Shown: piece after piece, positions 1 to 7,635 of the stretch | Layout: the number at the start of each line of letters is the position of its first letter | How positions within the stretch are numbered: position 1 is the stretch's first letter | From: Chlamydiota bacterium | GTDB taxonomy: Bacteria > Chlamydiota > Chlamydiia > Chlamydiales > SM23-39 | Reading direction: 5' to 3' | DNA length: 23,961 nucleotides | Assembly (NCBI GenBank): GCA_027459365.1 | Contig: DAIDIM010000119.1 | Span: 1 to 23,961 of the forward strand | The notes under the pieces: model-generated | Databases searched by the model: none | What the model was told of the DNA's origin: nothing | Seen by the model: only the letters and a program-made list of their open reading frames with translations | Position numbers and translations under genes: made by a program

Positions 1-193
1 TTGAATTTCGTTGAATGTGATAAAAATTAAATTTACAATGTTCAAACATCGAAGATGTTTGGTTGGCCGATTTCAAGATGTAGTGCCGAATCGGGCTAAC
101 TTCTGCTCGATTCTCCTATAGAGGCTTCTGAACTTGGGTTAAGAATTCATGAATAATTGTTAAAATAATTTCTTAATTAGTAATTTTTTTATT
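1..193. other. gene-free left edge with two small hairpins
   Basis: No convincing coding frame was found. The stretch is AT-rich. A perfect 8-bp stem with a 3-nt loop lies at 43-61 (arms CAAACATC and GATGTTTG), and a weaker 6-bp stem lies at about 68-96 (CCGATT with AATCGG). They could be parts of a leader, a terminator of a gene to the left of the window, or chance. No tRNA cloverleaf or known riboswitch pattern was recognised. Confidence 0.5.
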
Positions 194-369
194 ACCTCGA
201 CTTTGTACTTTTTTGGTAGGCAGATCCGAGAGAGGCGTTCGATGATTTTATTATTTTTTTGCGAGTCAATAGCTTGCACGACTCCATTGACGAGCAAAAA
301 AATAATAAAAGCGCGGACACCCTTGACTTTTTTCGCTTTGAAGTGGTGAAAACGAAAATAGTCAACGCC
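194..369. repeat. palindromic repeat of about 175 bp, copy 1
   Basis: This stretch is clearly related to 10299-10472. The common core starts GGCAGATCCGAG at 219 and ends GCGCGGAC near 318. It contains a perfect 17-bp inverted repeat (246-262 with 294-310) that continues, after a GA/AG double mismatch, into GTCAAT/ATTGAC at the loop side. The right end (GGCGTTGA on the minus strand) supplies the last two codons and the stop of the glycosyltransferase-like gene. The outer inverted repeats are degenerate here compared with copy 2. It probably acts as a transcript-end hairpin for the minus-strand operon, and may be a miniature mobile element. I do not recognise it as a named repeat. Confidence 0.75.
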
Positions 370-1906
370 CTGCAGTATAATTTTTTACAAGTTCGTGGAC
401 GATGGGTTCATGATAGCTTGTCCCGGTAAACATTTGGCAATCGGCAAAATATTGGGCAAGCCATGCTTCAGACCATTGATTACAGTAAAGATGATAGGGA
501 GAGCGATAATGAGGATTTTGACATTTTTTGAGATAGTCTGCATTTGCCCACCACGAATGATTGGCAAAATAGCCATGGCAAGGGGTATCGGCAAAATGAG
601 AGCCTTTTGGGTTGCCTTTTTTCCATTTCATTCCGGAAATATCAGCAGACTGAAGAGAGGCCAGACATTCTTTCCAATGGATAATCGTCATATTTGTTTG
701 CGGTCCTTTGCCAAACAACAGTTTCACGCAATTTTTGATCGATTTTTTTGTATTAACGTACTTTTGTATGATGATTTTTCCGATAGAAGAAGATGGTTTT
801 ACAAATGGGGCTAGAGTGTGATTGTGTATATAAAGAATTTTTGCATGAGGTTGTTTTCGCACTATGGCTTTAATCATTTCAAGAGACGGAAATTCTTCCA
901 AATGCAACTTGCTGTTTGCATGGATGATCTCCATTTTATGAAAGTATGGAGATTGTGATAGGAGTTGCTGGATTGAATCAAATTCAGGGCCTAGAACTAT
1001 GGCTGTTAGCCTGTTGCAGTTGGCTAGAAGATCGGTTGTGTGCAGGAGATTAAGTTGTTCTTGAAACGAGGACTGCCACTGTTTTGTCGCAACAATATGA
1101 TAGACGATTTCAATAGGATCTTTTAGGACCGGTTCTTTTTTGTAATATTCAGGAGCGTAATTGAATTGATACATGTTGACGCACGATTGATGAAAAGAGG
1201 CGGGAAGGGGATTGAGTCCTGTATTGATGAAAGCTTCACAATCAAACCGATGTTTGAAGCACCATTCGGGCCCATTTGGCGTACCATACATAGGTTGGCA
1301 AGTCCGAAGATAATCGGCTGTTGCCCACCAAAAGTTTCCGGCAAAAAAGCCTGGTTGTTCTATCTGGTCATGATTTGTATGTATGCAATTGAGCCATTCA
1401 ACTCCGCACATGTTCGATTTTTTTAAAGTTTCGATGCATTCTTTCCAGTGTTCGATGGTAAAATATTCCATAAATCGACGCCAGGAGCGGACATTTCGTG
1501 ATTTGTCAGGATCTAAATAGGTCACTCCCTTGCTGTGGAAGTAAAAAATATTTGCATCCCCATTTTCTTTTGCAATTTCCTGAACTTTCTCAATGCCAGG
1601 AAATTCACAAAAACGGGGGTTTTCTGAATAATAGAGAAGTTTGACTTTATCAGCAAATGAGGTTGTCTTAACAATCTCTTCCACTTTTTTAAAGTCTGGT
1701 CCAACAACCGTGAGTGTAATTCGATTCGCAGCTTTTGCAAGATTTGAGGTCTCAAGTGTTTTTAGCTGTTCTTGAACAATCTCTTCCCAAGCGTTCAAAG
1801 TGGCAACATGATAGACAATCTCGATAGGAGAATGGGCCAAGAGGGAAAAGCAGAAGAACAAAAAAAGATTTTTCAAGGCAATTGGTTTGGATAAGATGGT
1901 TTGCAA
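362..1906 (-). CDS. secreted glycosyltransferase-like protein with two tandem domains
   Basis: A 514-aa protein with an N-terminal hydrophobic segment (about residues 8-25) that looks like a signal peptide. The rest is an internal duplication: residues 27-263 and 264-505 both start PIEIVYH. They share an NRxT..V.GP..F stretch and a (F/Y)FAxxxWWAxADYLxxC stretch. Copy 1 has HSKGVT near residue 124 and WRRFMEYF near 142-149, features I associate with uncharacterised glycosyltransferase-like proteins of bacteria and giant viruses. Copy 2 has HNHTLA at the HSKGVT place and looks catalytically degenerate. The start is TTG at 1904-1906, 34 nt inside the end of the MFS gene; no ATG lies near. The overlap suggests co-transcription with the transporter. 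The substrate is unknown. The family call is by motif memory only. Confidence 0.6.
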   Translation of the reverse strand: MQTILSKPIALKNLFLFFCFSLLAHSPIEIVYHVATLNAWEEIVQEQLKTLETSNLAKAANRITLTVVGPDFKKVEEIVKTTSFADKVKLLYYSENPRFCEFPGIEKVQEIAKENGDANIFYFHSKGVTYLDPDKSRNVRSWRRFMEYFTIEHWKECIETLKKSNMCGVEWLNCIHTNHDQIEQPGFFAGNFWWATADYLRTCQPMYGTPNGPEWCFKHRFDCEAFINTGLNPLPASFHQSCVNMYQFNYAPEYYKKEPVLKDPIEIVYHIVATKQWQSSFQEQLNLLHTTDLLANCNRLTAIVLGPEFDSIQQLLSQSPYFHKMEIIHANSKLHLEEFPSLEMIKAIVRKQPHAKILYIHNHTLAPFVKPSSSIGKIIIQKYVNTKKSIKNCVKLLFGKGPQTNMTIIHWKECLASLQSADISGMKWKKGNPKGSHFADTPCHGYFANHSWWANADYLKKCQNPHYRSPYHLYCNQWSEAWLAQYFADCQMFTGTSYHEPIVHELVKNYTAGR

Positions 1907-3156
1907 TAGGTTTCTTTAATTTTCCATAGTGAGAGCAAGGCGATGATTAAAAAGATGGGAAGTGTAATGAATGCCGCTTTGAAGGCAGTAACTGAAAAAA
2001 TACGGGCACCAGCGACAGTTTCTCCATGCCATTGGGAATCGAGAATCATTCCTGTTAATGGATCGGATATCGCACCAAATAATGCATCAAACGCATTCAT
2101 GAAGCCAATTGCTGTCGCGGCAAGTAAAGGGGCGCTCACTTCTCGAATCATTGTGAAACATAAGAGGAAGCTGCTAATGCAGAATCCAAAAAGGAAAAGA
2201 AATGCTGAGATCATGAGCACAGACATGTACGGAATATAAATAACAGCAGAGATCGTGAAGAGAGATCCTAGAGTTCCCCAAAACATCACCCCTTTTCTTT
2301 TACCAATTCGATCAGAAAAGTAGCCAAAAATGGGTGCGCCTATTGCAAAGCCGATGAATATAAGCGAAACTTGTTGAGCTGCAAAAGTTTCTGTAATTTG
2401 GTACGCTTCTTTTAAAAACGCAACGCCCCAAAGACCCCCGAATACCATGACCGGTGCGAATGCAAAACCGCTATAAATGGATAGCCACCACGACTGAGAA
2501 GAGAGGAGGATCTGTTTTATGCTAGTTCGAAGAGTGAGCTTTGTGGAATTGAGCATTTTCTCGTGTTTATGATCAGGTGCTTTATCACGGACGATGAACC
2601 AAAAAAGGGCTGCGAGAATGAGCCCTGCAAATGCAATGTAGCGCATTGCAGGACGCAACGAGGCCGCCTCAATAAAGCTAGCAAGTGGTGCTTGTCCACC
2701 AACTGCGCCAAGCATGGCAATCGTCATCATAAGACCTGCCATAAAGGCAAACTGTCTGAATGGGAACCAGTTGGCTGTCAGCTTTAAACAATTGACTGCC
2801 GCAAAGGCCGCTCCCGCGCCGATAAAAAAACGGCCAACTTCTGCAATAAATAAAGTATTCGCGCTTGAAAAAACAAGACTTCCTGCCCCGCAAACAGCGA
2901 TCGCTATCGTTGTCACCTTTCTTGGTCCAAAGCGATCGATGAGAAATCCTGCAGGGATTTGCAAAAGGAGATAGGCATAAAAATAGGTGGCAGCTAAAAT
3001 CCCTAATTGCACACCTGAGATTTTAAAAGTGCTCATTAAGGTTTCGGTCATTACGCTTGGAGAGACCTCCAATGCATATTTATAGAACATGAATAGAGCG
3101 CTGAGTAACCAGATTACCCATGCTTTCCAATAATGTGATTGTTTAGATGGCTCCAT
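1873..3156 (-). CDS. major facilitator superfamily transporter
   Basis: A 427-aa polytopic protein with about 12 hydrophobic segments. The loop between segments 2 and 3 has the MFS motif A (GFLIDRFGPRK, residues about 75-85), repeated in weaker form in the second half as GYFSDRIGKRKG. A hydrophilic loop after about residue 190 separates the two six-helix halves. The general style (N-terminal WxxWxLxALFxFYxYALEVSPSV) resembles MFS carriers of Legionella, Coxiella and environmental chlamydiae, but the substrate cannot be read from sequence. The gene starts 42 bp after the sctT stop, so it is probably read through from the secretion operon. A small TCAGAA/TTCTGA hairpin (3174-3188) without a T-run lies in that gap. 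Its end overlaps the glycosyltransferase-like gene. Confidence 0.85.
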   Translation of the reverse strand: MEPSKQSHYWKAWVIWLLSALFMFYKYALEVSPSVMTETLMSTFKISGVQLGILAATYFYAYLLLQIPAGFLIDRFGPRKVTTIAIAVCGAGSLVFSSANTLFIAEVGRFFIGAGAAFAAVNCLKLTANWFPFRQFAFMAGLMMTIAMLGAVGGQAPLASFIEAASLRPAMRYIAFAGLILAALFWFIVRDKAPDHKHEKMLNSTKLTLRTSIKQILLSSQSWWLSIYSGFAFAPVMVFGGLWGVAFLKEAYQITETFAAQQVSLIFIGFAIGAPIFGYFSDRIGKRKGVMFWGTLGSLFTISAVIYIPYMSVLMISAFLFLFGFCISSFLLCFTMIREVSAPLLAATAIGFMNAFDALFGAISDPLTGMILDSQWHGETVAGARIFSVTAFKAAFITLPIFLIIALLSLWKIKETYCKPSYPNQLP

Positions 3157-3198
3157 TTTTCTAACAGAGATTATCAGAATCGTTCTGAGCTGTCAAAT

Positions 3199-4047
3199 TC
3201 AAGTAAATTTTACTGTCTGCAGCAATTTATCAATCGATTTAAACCAGTCGAGCGATTGTTTGCCCATGACTTGGATGATGAATGCCCAAGCGGCGGTCAG
3301 TAATGCAAGGCCAACCCACGATTTAAGGGGGATGCCAAGAAATACGATTTGGACTTGAGGTGCTAAACGGTTGGCAATTCCTAGGAACATATCCATTAAA
3401 AGAATTCCAATCAAAGAGGGAGCTGCCAGTTGAATGCATAGAGTAAACATGGTTTGAGCAATCTGAAAAGCCATTTTCCAAAAAGGATTTGTGGCATGAA
3501 AAATACTGGCATTTGTAAAGCTGTCGACCGGAATCATCTGATAGGATGTGGCAATTCCGTCAAAAAAGTAGAAGGGTCCGCCGAGAGAATAGAAGAGGGC
3601 AATGAGAACGAGATTGTAAAGAATGCCAATGGATCCTGTTTGTGAGCGCGTCGTTGGGTCGGTTACTTGAAGAGAAGAGGCGCCACGTTGAAAATCAATC
3701 AAGCTTCCTGACATTTGTGCAATATAAAAGGGGACTGAAGCTAGAAATCCGATGACTGCGCCCATTAAAAGCTCTTTGATGCAAAGAAAAACAAATCCCA
3801 TCCCAAAGTTGATATTCTGGTGAAGAGTGAGGAGATTTTGCGGAAGAAAAATGGCAGTGAGAGCAACACCAAACATGACCCGAATCGTCATGGGAACGTT
3901 TTGTGAACCTAAAAAAGGGGCGAGTGCAAGAATGGGAAGAAGTCGAGCAAGTGTTAAGAAAAAGACGGAGAGCACTGTGTATGGAGCAAGATGAGGGAGG
4001 CTAAGGAGTAGAGATAGGTAGTTCTCCGTAGCGTTTAAAGTATTCAT
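3199..4047 (-). CDS. sctT: type III secretion export apparatus protein SctT
   Basis: A 282-aa integral membrane protein of the SctT/FliR/YscT/SpaR family, part of the SctRST export gate in the inner membrane. The N-terminal segment LSVFFLTLARLLPILALAPF, the GxxIGFLASVPF region (about residues 96-107), DFQRGASS (about 119-126) and the late LxxPxLIGILLMDMFLGIANRLAPQVQIFxLGIPLK-type region (about 208-240) are characteristic. The ATG (4045-4047) overlaps the sctS stop as ATGA, so the two are translationally coupled. It is the last secretion gene of the operon, in the same order as in Chlamydia (CT564 position). Confidence 0.95.
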   Translation of the reverse strand: MNTLNATENYLSLLLSLPHLAPYTVLSVFFLTLARLLPILALAPFLGSQNVPMTIRVMFGVALTAIFLPQNLLTLHQNINFGMGFVFLCIKELLMGAVIGFLASVPFYIAQMSGSLIDFQRGASSLQVTDPTTRSQTGSIGILYNLVLIALFYSLGGPFYFFDGIATSYQMIPVDSFTNASIFHATNPFWKMAFQIAQTMFTLCIQLAAPSLIGILLMDMFLGIANRLAPQVQIVFLGIPLKSWVGLALLTAAWAFIIQVMGKQSLDWFKSIDKLLQTVKFT

Positions 4048-4316
4048 GCCGCGCTATATCTTTGGATCGCATTGAAAATGGTGTTTGTATATTGAAGAAC
4101 TTGAGCGCCTAACCAGCCACTTAAAGCGATGATGGTAAAGACAACGGCGAAAAGCTTGACCGTGAAGGAAAGTGTCTGCTCTTGAATCTGCGTTGCCGCC
4201 TGAAAAATCGCGACTAGCAGGCCCAAAATCATACTCACAATGATCGGCGGTCCGGATAAAAGCAAGATCAAAATCAGCGCTTGATAGGTGAGTTGATAGA
4301 TTTCGTTAGCAAACAT
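4044..4316 (-). CDS. sctS: type III secretion export apparatus protein SctS
   Basis: A 90-aa protein with two membrane segments (about residues 14-38 and 50-74), the usual size and shape of the SctS/FliQ/YscS family. The sequence GPPIIVSMILGLLVAIFQAA followed by TQIQEQTLSF is the conserved FliQ core, with the Q and E residues of the short cytoplasmic loop. SctS packs with SctR and SctT in the helical export gate. It starts 6 bp after the sctR stop and shares an ATGA overlap with sctT. Confidence 0.95.
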   Translation of the reverse strand: MFANEIYQLTYQALILILLLSGPPIIVSMILGLLVAIFQAATQIQEQTLSFTVKLFAVVFTIIALSGWLGAQVLQYTNTIFNAIQRYSAA

Positions 4317-4322
4317 AGTTTT

Positions 4323-5093
4323 TTACTTAAATGAAATTGCAAGTCCTTGTATGAGAACGGTCCAACCATCAACAATGACAAGGAGCAGGAGTTTGATCGG
4401 CAGCGCAATTGTCAAGGGTGATAACATCATCATTCCCATAGCAAGAAGAATATTAGAGACCACAAGATCAATGACAAAGAACGGAAGATAAATCAATACG
4501 CCAACTTCAAAAGCGGTTTTTAGCTGACTTGTGATAAAAGAGGGAATTAGAATGATAATATCATTTTGTTTGAGTTGACTTTTGTAAGGCTCCGGAAAAA
4601 GTCGATAGGCCAACTTATAAAAACTGCTGAGATGTTTTGGAGAGCAGTTGCGCTCTAAAAAGCTTTTCAACGGTTCTTTTGCTTTGTCTACTACGTTGAG
4701 GATAAATGCGGCGCTTTGATCGGAAATGACAGTTTGTGGCGATTGTGTTTGGATGATCGGTTCTGCCGCTTTATACATTGCAAGACCTGTTGGAAACATC
4801 ACATAAATTGTCATCAGCAAAGCAATCCCGTTTAAGACCTGATTCGGAGGCGTTTGTTGTACGCCAAGGGCTTGGCGAAGCAGTGACAAGACGACGACGA
4901 TTTTCATGAATGAGGTTAAAAGCATGATCGCAAAGGGGAGAAGTGCAAGTCCTGCTAAGACAGCAAGTTTTGTCACCATACTTGGGTTTAGACTGCCAGG
5001 TGTTTGCTCCTCTACTTGCGGTATGGTCTGCGCTGTTTGTGCGAAGACAGATGAACAGGAAAACAGCAGCATGAGTGCGATGAGATATTTCAC
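4323..5093 (-). CDS. sctR: type III secretion export apparatus protein SctR
   Basis: A 256-aa protein of the SctR/FliP/YscR family. A likely signal peptide (residues 1-18, cleaved near SVFA-Q) precedes four membrane segments. Family landmarks include ALLPFAIMLLTSFxKIVVVLSLLRQALGVQQTPPNQVLNGIALLMT (about 50-95, here broken by x to mark one position), LxTAFEVGVLIYLPFFVIDLVVSNILLAMGMMM in the C-terminal half, and SPLTIALPIKLLLLVIVDGW near the end. The start is GTG (5091-5093), overlapping the sctL stop as GTGA. AAAGGA about 10 nt upstream supports this start. It forms the export gate core with SctS and SctT. Confidence 0.93.
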   Translation of the reverse strand: MKYLIALMLLFSCSSVFAQTAQTIPQVEEQTPGSLNPSMVTKLAVLAGLALLPFAIMLLTSFMKIVVVLSLLRQALGVQQTPPNQVLNGIALLMTIYVMFPTGLAMYKAAEPIIQTQSPQTVISDQSAAFILNVVDKAKEPLKSFLERNCSPKHLSSFYKLAYRLFPEPYKSQLKQNDIIILIPSFITSQLKTAFEVGVLIYLPFFVIDLVVSNILLAMGMMMLSPLTIALPIKLLLLVIVDGWTVLIQGLAISFK

Positions 5094-5722
5094 AAGAAAT
5101 TTCCTTTAAATGATTCAAAGGCAGATTCGAGCGCGCGCCATTGATTTTCTAGTTGCGCATTGATAATCCCTGCTTCTGTTTCAATCATACATCCTCCAGG
5201 TTCTATATCATCTCTTTCCTGGATAGATAAATTTTCTAAATGTTCAAAAATTTTTTTAATTTTGGGACGATTCTCTTCTAACATTTGATGATCTTCCCGA
5301 TTTACATAAATCACAATTTTTCGATGCTGTGTAACCGGTTTTAATGAGGTTAAGACGATATCGACAATGCGATCTGGATGCAACTTAAGCTCTTCGCCCA
5401 GGATTTTGCGCGCGGCAGTTAGAGCAAGGGGGAGAATTTTTTTTTGTATATCACTTCTGAGCGTCTTTAACTCTTGATCTAGACTGAGTAGATGCTTATT
5501 TAAAGAGACAAGACCTTCTTGAAATCCTTGCTCAAATGCATCTGTTTTTATTTTTTCAGCATCAAGTGCTGTCCTTTCTTGAAACTCTTTTGCATCAACG
5601 CGTGCCAGTTCGACGATTTCTTGCGCTGTATGCAATTCAGAAAATTGACTCGCAGGTATGATTTTCTCACCCGGTGCTAGATGGATTTCTTGGCCGTTAT
5701 GAAGAGAGAAAAATTTAGTCAT
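5090..5722 (-). CDS. sctL: type III secretion stator protein SctL
   Basis: A 210-aa soluble protein fitting the SctL/YscL/FliH family, the peripheral stator that links the SctN ATPase to the sorting platform. A helical, charged, coiled-coil-prone stretch (about residues 35-105) is followed by a FliH-like C-terminal domain: LALTAARKILGEELKLHPDRI, KPVTQHRKIVIYVN, DDIEPGGCMIETEAGIINAQ and LE.QWRALESAF. The GGCMIETEAGIIDAxLxxQ-type ending is the strongest family mark. ATG at 5720-5722, one base after the stop of the sctK-like gene; its own stop overlaps the sctR start. This is the CT561 position. Confidence 0.9.
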   Translation of the reverse strand: MTKFFSLHNGQEIHLAPGEKIIPASQFSELHTAQEIVELARVDAKEFQERTALDAEKIKTDAFEQGFQEGLVSLNKHLLSLDQELKTLRSDIQKKILPLALTAARKILGEELKLHPDRIVDIVLTSLKPVTQHRKIVIYVNREDHQMLEENRPKIKKIFEHLENLSIQERDDIEPGGCMIETEAGIINAQLENQWRALESAFESFKGNFL

Positions 5723-5723
5723 A

Positions 5724-6548
5724 TTATATGAGTTCCTTCATTTGCTCAGCTAACCAATCGGCAACGCCCGGTATTGGTTCTTTTTTGCACAGTTTTTCAA
5801 GAGCTTTGCCGCGACCTCGATCTAATTGATGACAAATATACCAGATCAGATCTGGATCTTGTCCTGAAAGTGCGCTTCCAAGTCTTGCTAGACCAATTCG
5901 ATGAAGAGTGAGCCTAAAGCTTTTTTTTGTCCCATCCCACTGATCAAGATGTATCTGTGCTGTCGTATAGGGTTCCTTTTGATTTGCTGCAATTTTTAGA
6001 AACTGCTTTTCATCATCTGTTAGAAAACTGTAGATTTTTTGAAGGATTTTTGTCTCTACAATTTGACGCAATTCTCGAGAAAGATCGTACAAAGATAAAT
6101 AGTCGATTAGTTTTGTCAGTTTTTTTTTCTCGATTTGTAGAATGGGATTCAGAGGGGAAGGTGGAAGTAAATCAATAGGAAGAAGCTCTTTTGGGAAGAC
6201 AAAATTGAGGAGAGTCTCTTTCAAGAAATTGGATCCAACGCGACTGATTTTATCAGGTGAAGGGGTGATTTGTAGAGCTTTCCCAATCGATTTTTGCATT
6301 GCATTTGGAAAAACTTTTAATAAAAACTTCTGATCTTTTGGATCATATGTTTCCAATATGGGGATGAACCATGACCAGTGAATTTGATCCAAGGTGGGAA
6401 TAGAGGGATTTTCTCTAGTTAAATGAATGTCAGGAAGACCGACTAAAAAAGCTTGTTCTGTTTGGCTTAAAAAGGAGAGTAGACGATCGCTTTTTTCAGG
6501 ATTTGAGGCCTTAAGAATGCTCTTAAGAACAATTTCTCGCTGTCTCAT
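5724..6548 (-). CDS. conserved protein in the sctK position of the T3SS operon
   Basis: A 274-aa soluble, leucine- and lysine-rich protein between sctJ and sctL. No catalytic motif is visible. The segment HWSWFIPILETYDPKDQKFLLKVFP (here quoted only as a landmark from W54 to P78; length kept for position) and the late WDGTKKSFRLTLHRIGLARLGSAL region are its most distinctive parts. In Chlamydia the matching position is CT560. SctK proteins of the cytosolic sorting platform vary greatly in sequence and are usually encoded between sctJ and sctL, so position makes SctK a reasonable guess, not a demonstration. ATG at 6546-6548 has GAGGA 8 nt upstream. The long inverted repeat 6595-6700 lies just upstream. 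Confidence 0.65.
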   Translation of the reverse strand: MRQREIVLKSILKASNPEKSDRLLSFLSQTEQAFLVGLPDIHLTRENPSIPTLDQIHWSWFIPILETYDPKDQKFLLKVFPNAMQKSIGKALQITPSPDKISRVGSNFLKETLLNFVFPKELLPIDLLPPSPLNPILQIEKKKLTKLIDYLSLYDLSRELRQIVETKILQKIYSFLTDDEKQFLKIAANQKEPYTTAQIHLDQWDGTKKSFRLTLHRIGLARLGSALSGQDPDLIWYICHQLDRGRGKALEKLCKKEPIPGVADWLAEQMKELI

Positions 6549-6594
6549 TTAAATCCTCGAGTAGTCCATGACAAAAGTTTTTGCAGTTATTTCT

Positions 6595-6700
6595 AGCGTG
6601 AAAGCGTCTATTTTCCAATATCGCAAAAGGGTCAATATTAAATCAATATGGACCCTTTTGGAGCCTTTTGCGATGTTGAAAAATCGACAGCTTTGACGCC
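6595..6700. repeat. long inverted-repeat element inside the T3SS operon
   Basis: Left arm 6595-6633 and right arm 6648-6700 are imperfect inverted copies: GCGT(G/C)AAAGC..GTC.ATTTT.CAA(T/C)ATCGCAAAAGG. The right arm carries 10 extra bases (GGAGCCTTTT). A central hairpin (AAAAGGGTC with GACCCTTTT, then ATATT with AATAT) caps the structure. The right terminus on the minus strand is GGCGTCA, the same as copy 2 of the palindromic repeat at 10472. The element fills the only real gap in an otherwise packed operon and would be transcribed as a hairpin RNA of about 100 nt between sctJ and the sctK-like gene. Confidence 0.8.
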
Positions 6701-6732
6701 GAAATTATTCCAAGGATTTTTGTTAAGGAGCA

Positions 6733-7593
6733 CTAGGTGGCAGGAGGTTCTTCTGAAACCTCAGGAGATTTTTGAGCATTTCGAATTTGCGGATAATATT
6801 TCCATACCGCCCAACCAATTGCTCCAGACAGAAGAGCAATGAGCAATATGAAAATAAAGAAGATCGTTCTAAAACGGGCAAGCGAGCCCTTTGTTAAAAC
6901 AAGTCCCCAAATACTCACATAGGCTTCTTGCATCGAGCGACCGGTAATTGGTTCTCCCTCAGGAGTCAATGTGATGTCTGCAAATCGGGATCGATCTGAT
7001 ACGACCACCACATTTTCATAGGCTAACCCATTTACACTTCCGGACAATAATCGCTTTATTTTTGTTTCCATATGTGAATTTGGATCATCTAGCACTCCTT
7101 GATGTTTCACATAGACAGCAGCAGTGATTTTCGGTGCAACGCCATTAGGGCCAATTGTTTCAGAAGTTGGAAAAGAGAGTTGAACATCTGCTTCAAGAAC
7201 GCCATCAATTTTTCGTATCGTATTCTTTAACTCTTCAGCAAGCCCTGCTTGGTAGCGGATTGTCTCTTCTTTATCCGAAGACATGAGGCCAGATTTTGCA
7301 AATAATGTGAGCAAAGTGGTTCCAGGTCTTCTTGGAAGGCCCACTTTATTTAAAAGGGACATTGCATCGACTGCACGATCCGTATCGACGTTAATATTGT
7401 ATAGTAGAACGGCAGCCGTTTCAGTTGTTGCAACTTGAATTTTTTGCGCAGTAATTCCCTTCGAGGCAAGATAAACCACAATTTCATTTGCCTCCCTTTC
7501 TTCAATATTGGAGACGATTGTCTGATTTCCTTCACAACCAGTCAAAAGAATGAGCATAAGAAGAAAAGAACAGAATCGCTTAAACTTAGGCAT
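6733..7593 (-). CDS. sctJ: type III secretion inner-ring lipoprotein SctJ
   Basis: A 286-aa SctJ/YscJ/PrgK-family protein forming the inner-membrane ring of the injectisome. Residues 1-20 are a lipoprotein signal with lipobox LTGC (C20). EREANEIVVYLASKGI (about 32-47) and the GLPRRPGTTLLTLFAKSGLM...YQAGLAEEL region (about 85-122) are classic. A single membrane helix lies at about 243-264, followed by a short acidic, proline-rich tail. First gene of the secretion operon. A promoter TTGCAA-N17-TATAAC (7600-7628) ends only 6 nt before the ATG, and no Shine-Dalgarno is visible. This is the CT559 position; the chlamydial protein is somewhat longer. Confidence 0.95.
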   Translation of the reverse strand: MPKFKRFCSFLLMLILLTGCEGNQTIVSNIEEREANEIVVYLASKGITAQKIQVATTETAAVLLYNINVDTDRAVDAMSLLNKVGLPRRPGTTLLTLFAKSGLMSSDKEETIRYQAGLAEELKNTIRKIDGVLEADVQLSFPTSETIGPNGVAPKITAAVYVKHQGVLDDPNSHMETKIKRLLSGSVNGLAYENVVVVSDRSRFADITLTPEGEPITGRSMQEAYVSIWGLVLTKGSLARFRTIFFIFILLIALLSGAIGWAVWKYYPQIRNAQKSPEVSEEPPAT

Positions 7594-7599
7594 GTCTTT

Positions 7600-7628
7600 G
7601 TTATATCACGAACCAATTCTCATTGCAA
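7600..7628 (-). promoter_or_regulatory. sigma70-like promoter of the sctJ operon, close to the start codon
   Basis: On the minus strand the -35 TTGCAA (7623-7628), a 17-nt spacer and the -10 TATAAC (7600-7605) lie directly before the sctJ ATG (7591-7593). A start 6-7 nt after the -10 would fall at or next to the ATG, giving a leaderless or nearly leaderless mRNA. Confidence 0.6.
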
Positions 7629-7635
7629 GTCGAGT

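Noticed and set aside
1..193. T-box or other riboswitch
   Set aside because: Two short hairpins are present, but no T-box bulge sequence or other conserved aptamer motif, and no downstream plus-strand gene.
395..814. Plus-strand open frame of 139 codons
   Set aside because: It lies wholly opposite the duplicated-domain gene, whose two halves align with each other as protein; no ribosome site or family match supports the opposite frame.
3174..3188. Terminator between sctT and the MFS gene
   Set aside because: The TCAGAA/TTCTGA stem is short, AT-rich and not followed by a T-run; the 42-bp gap suggests read-through.
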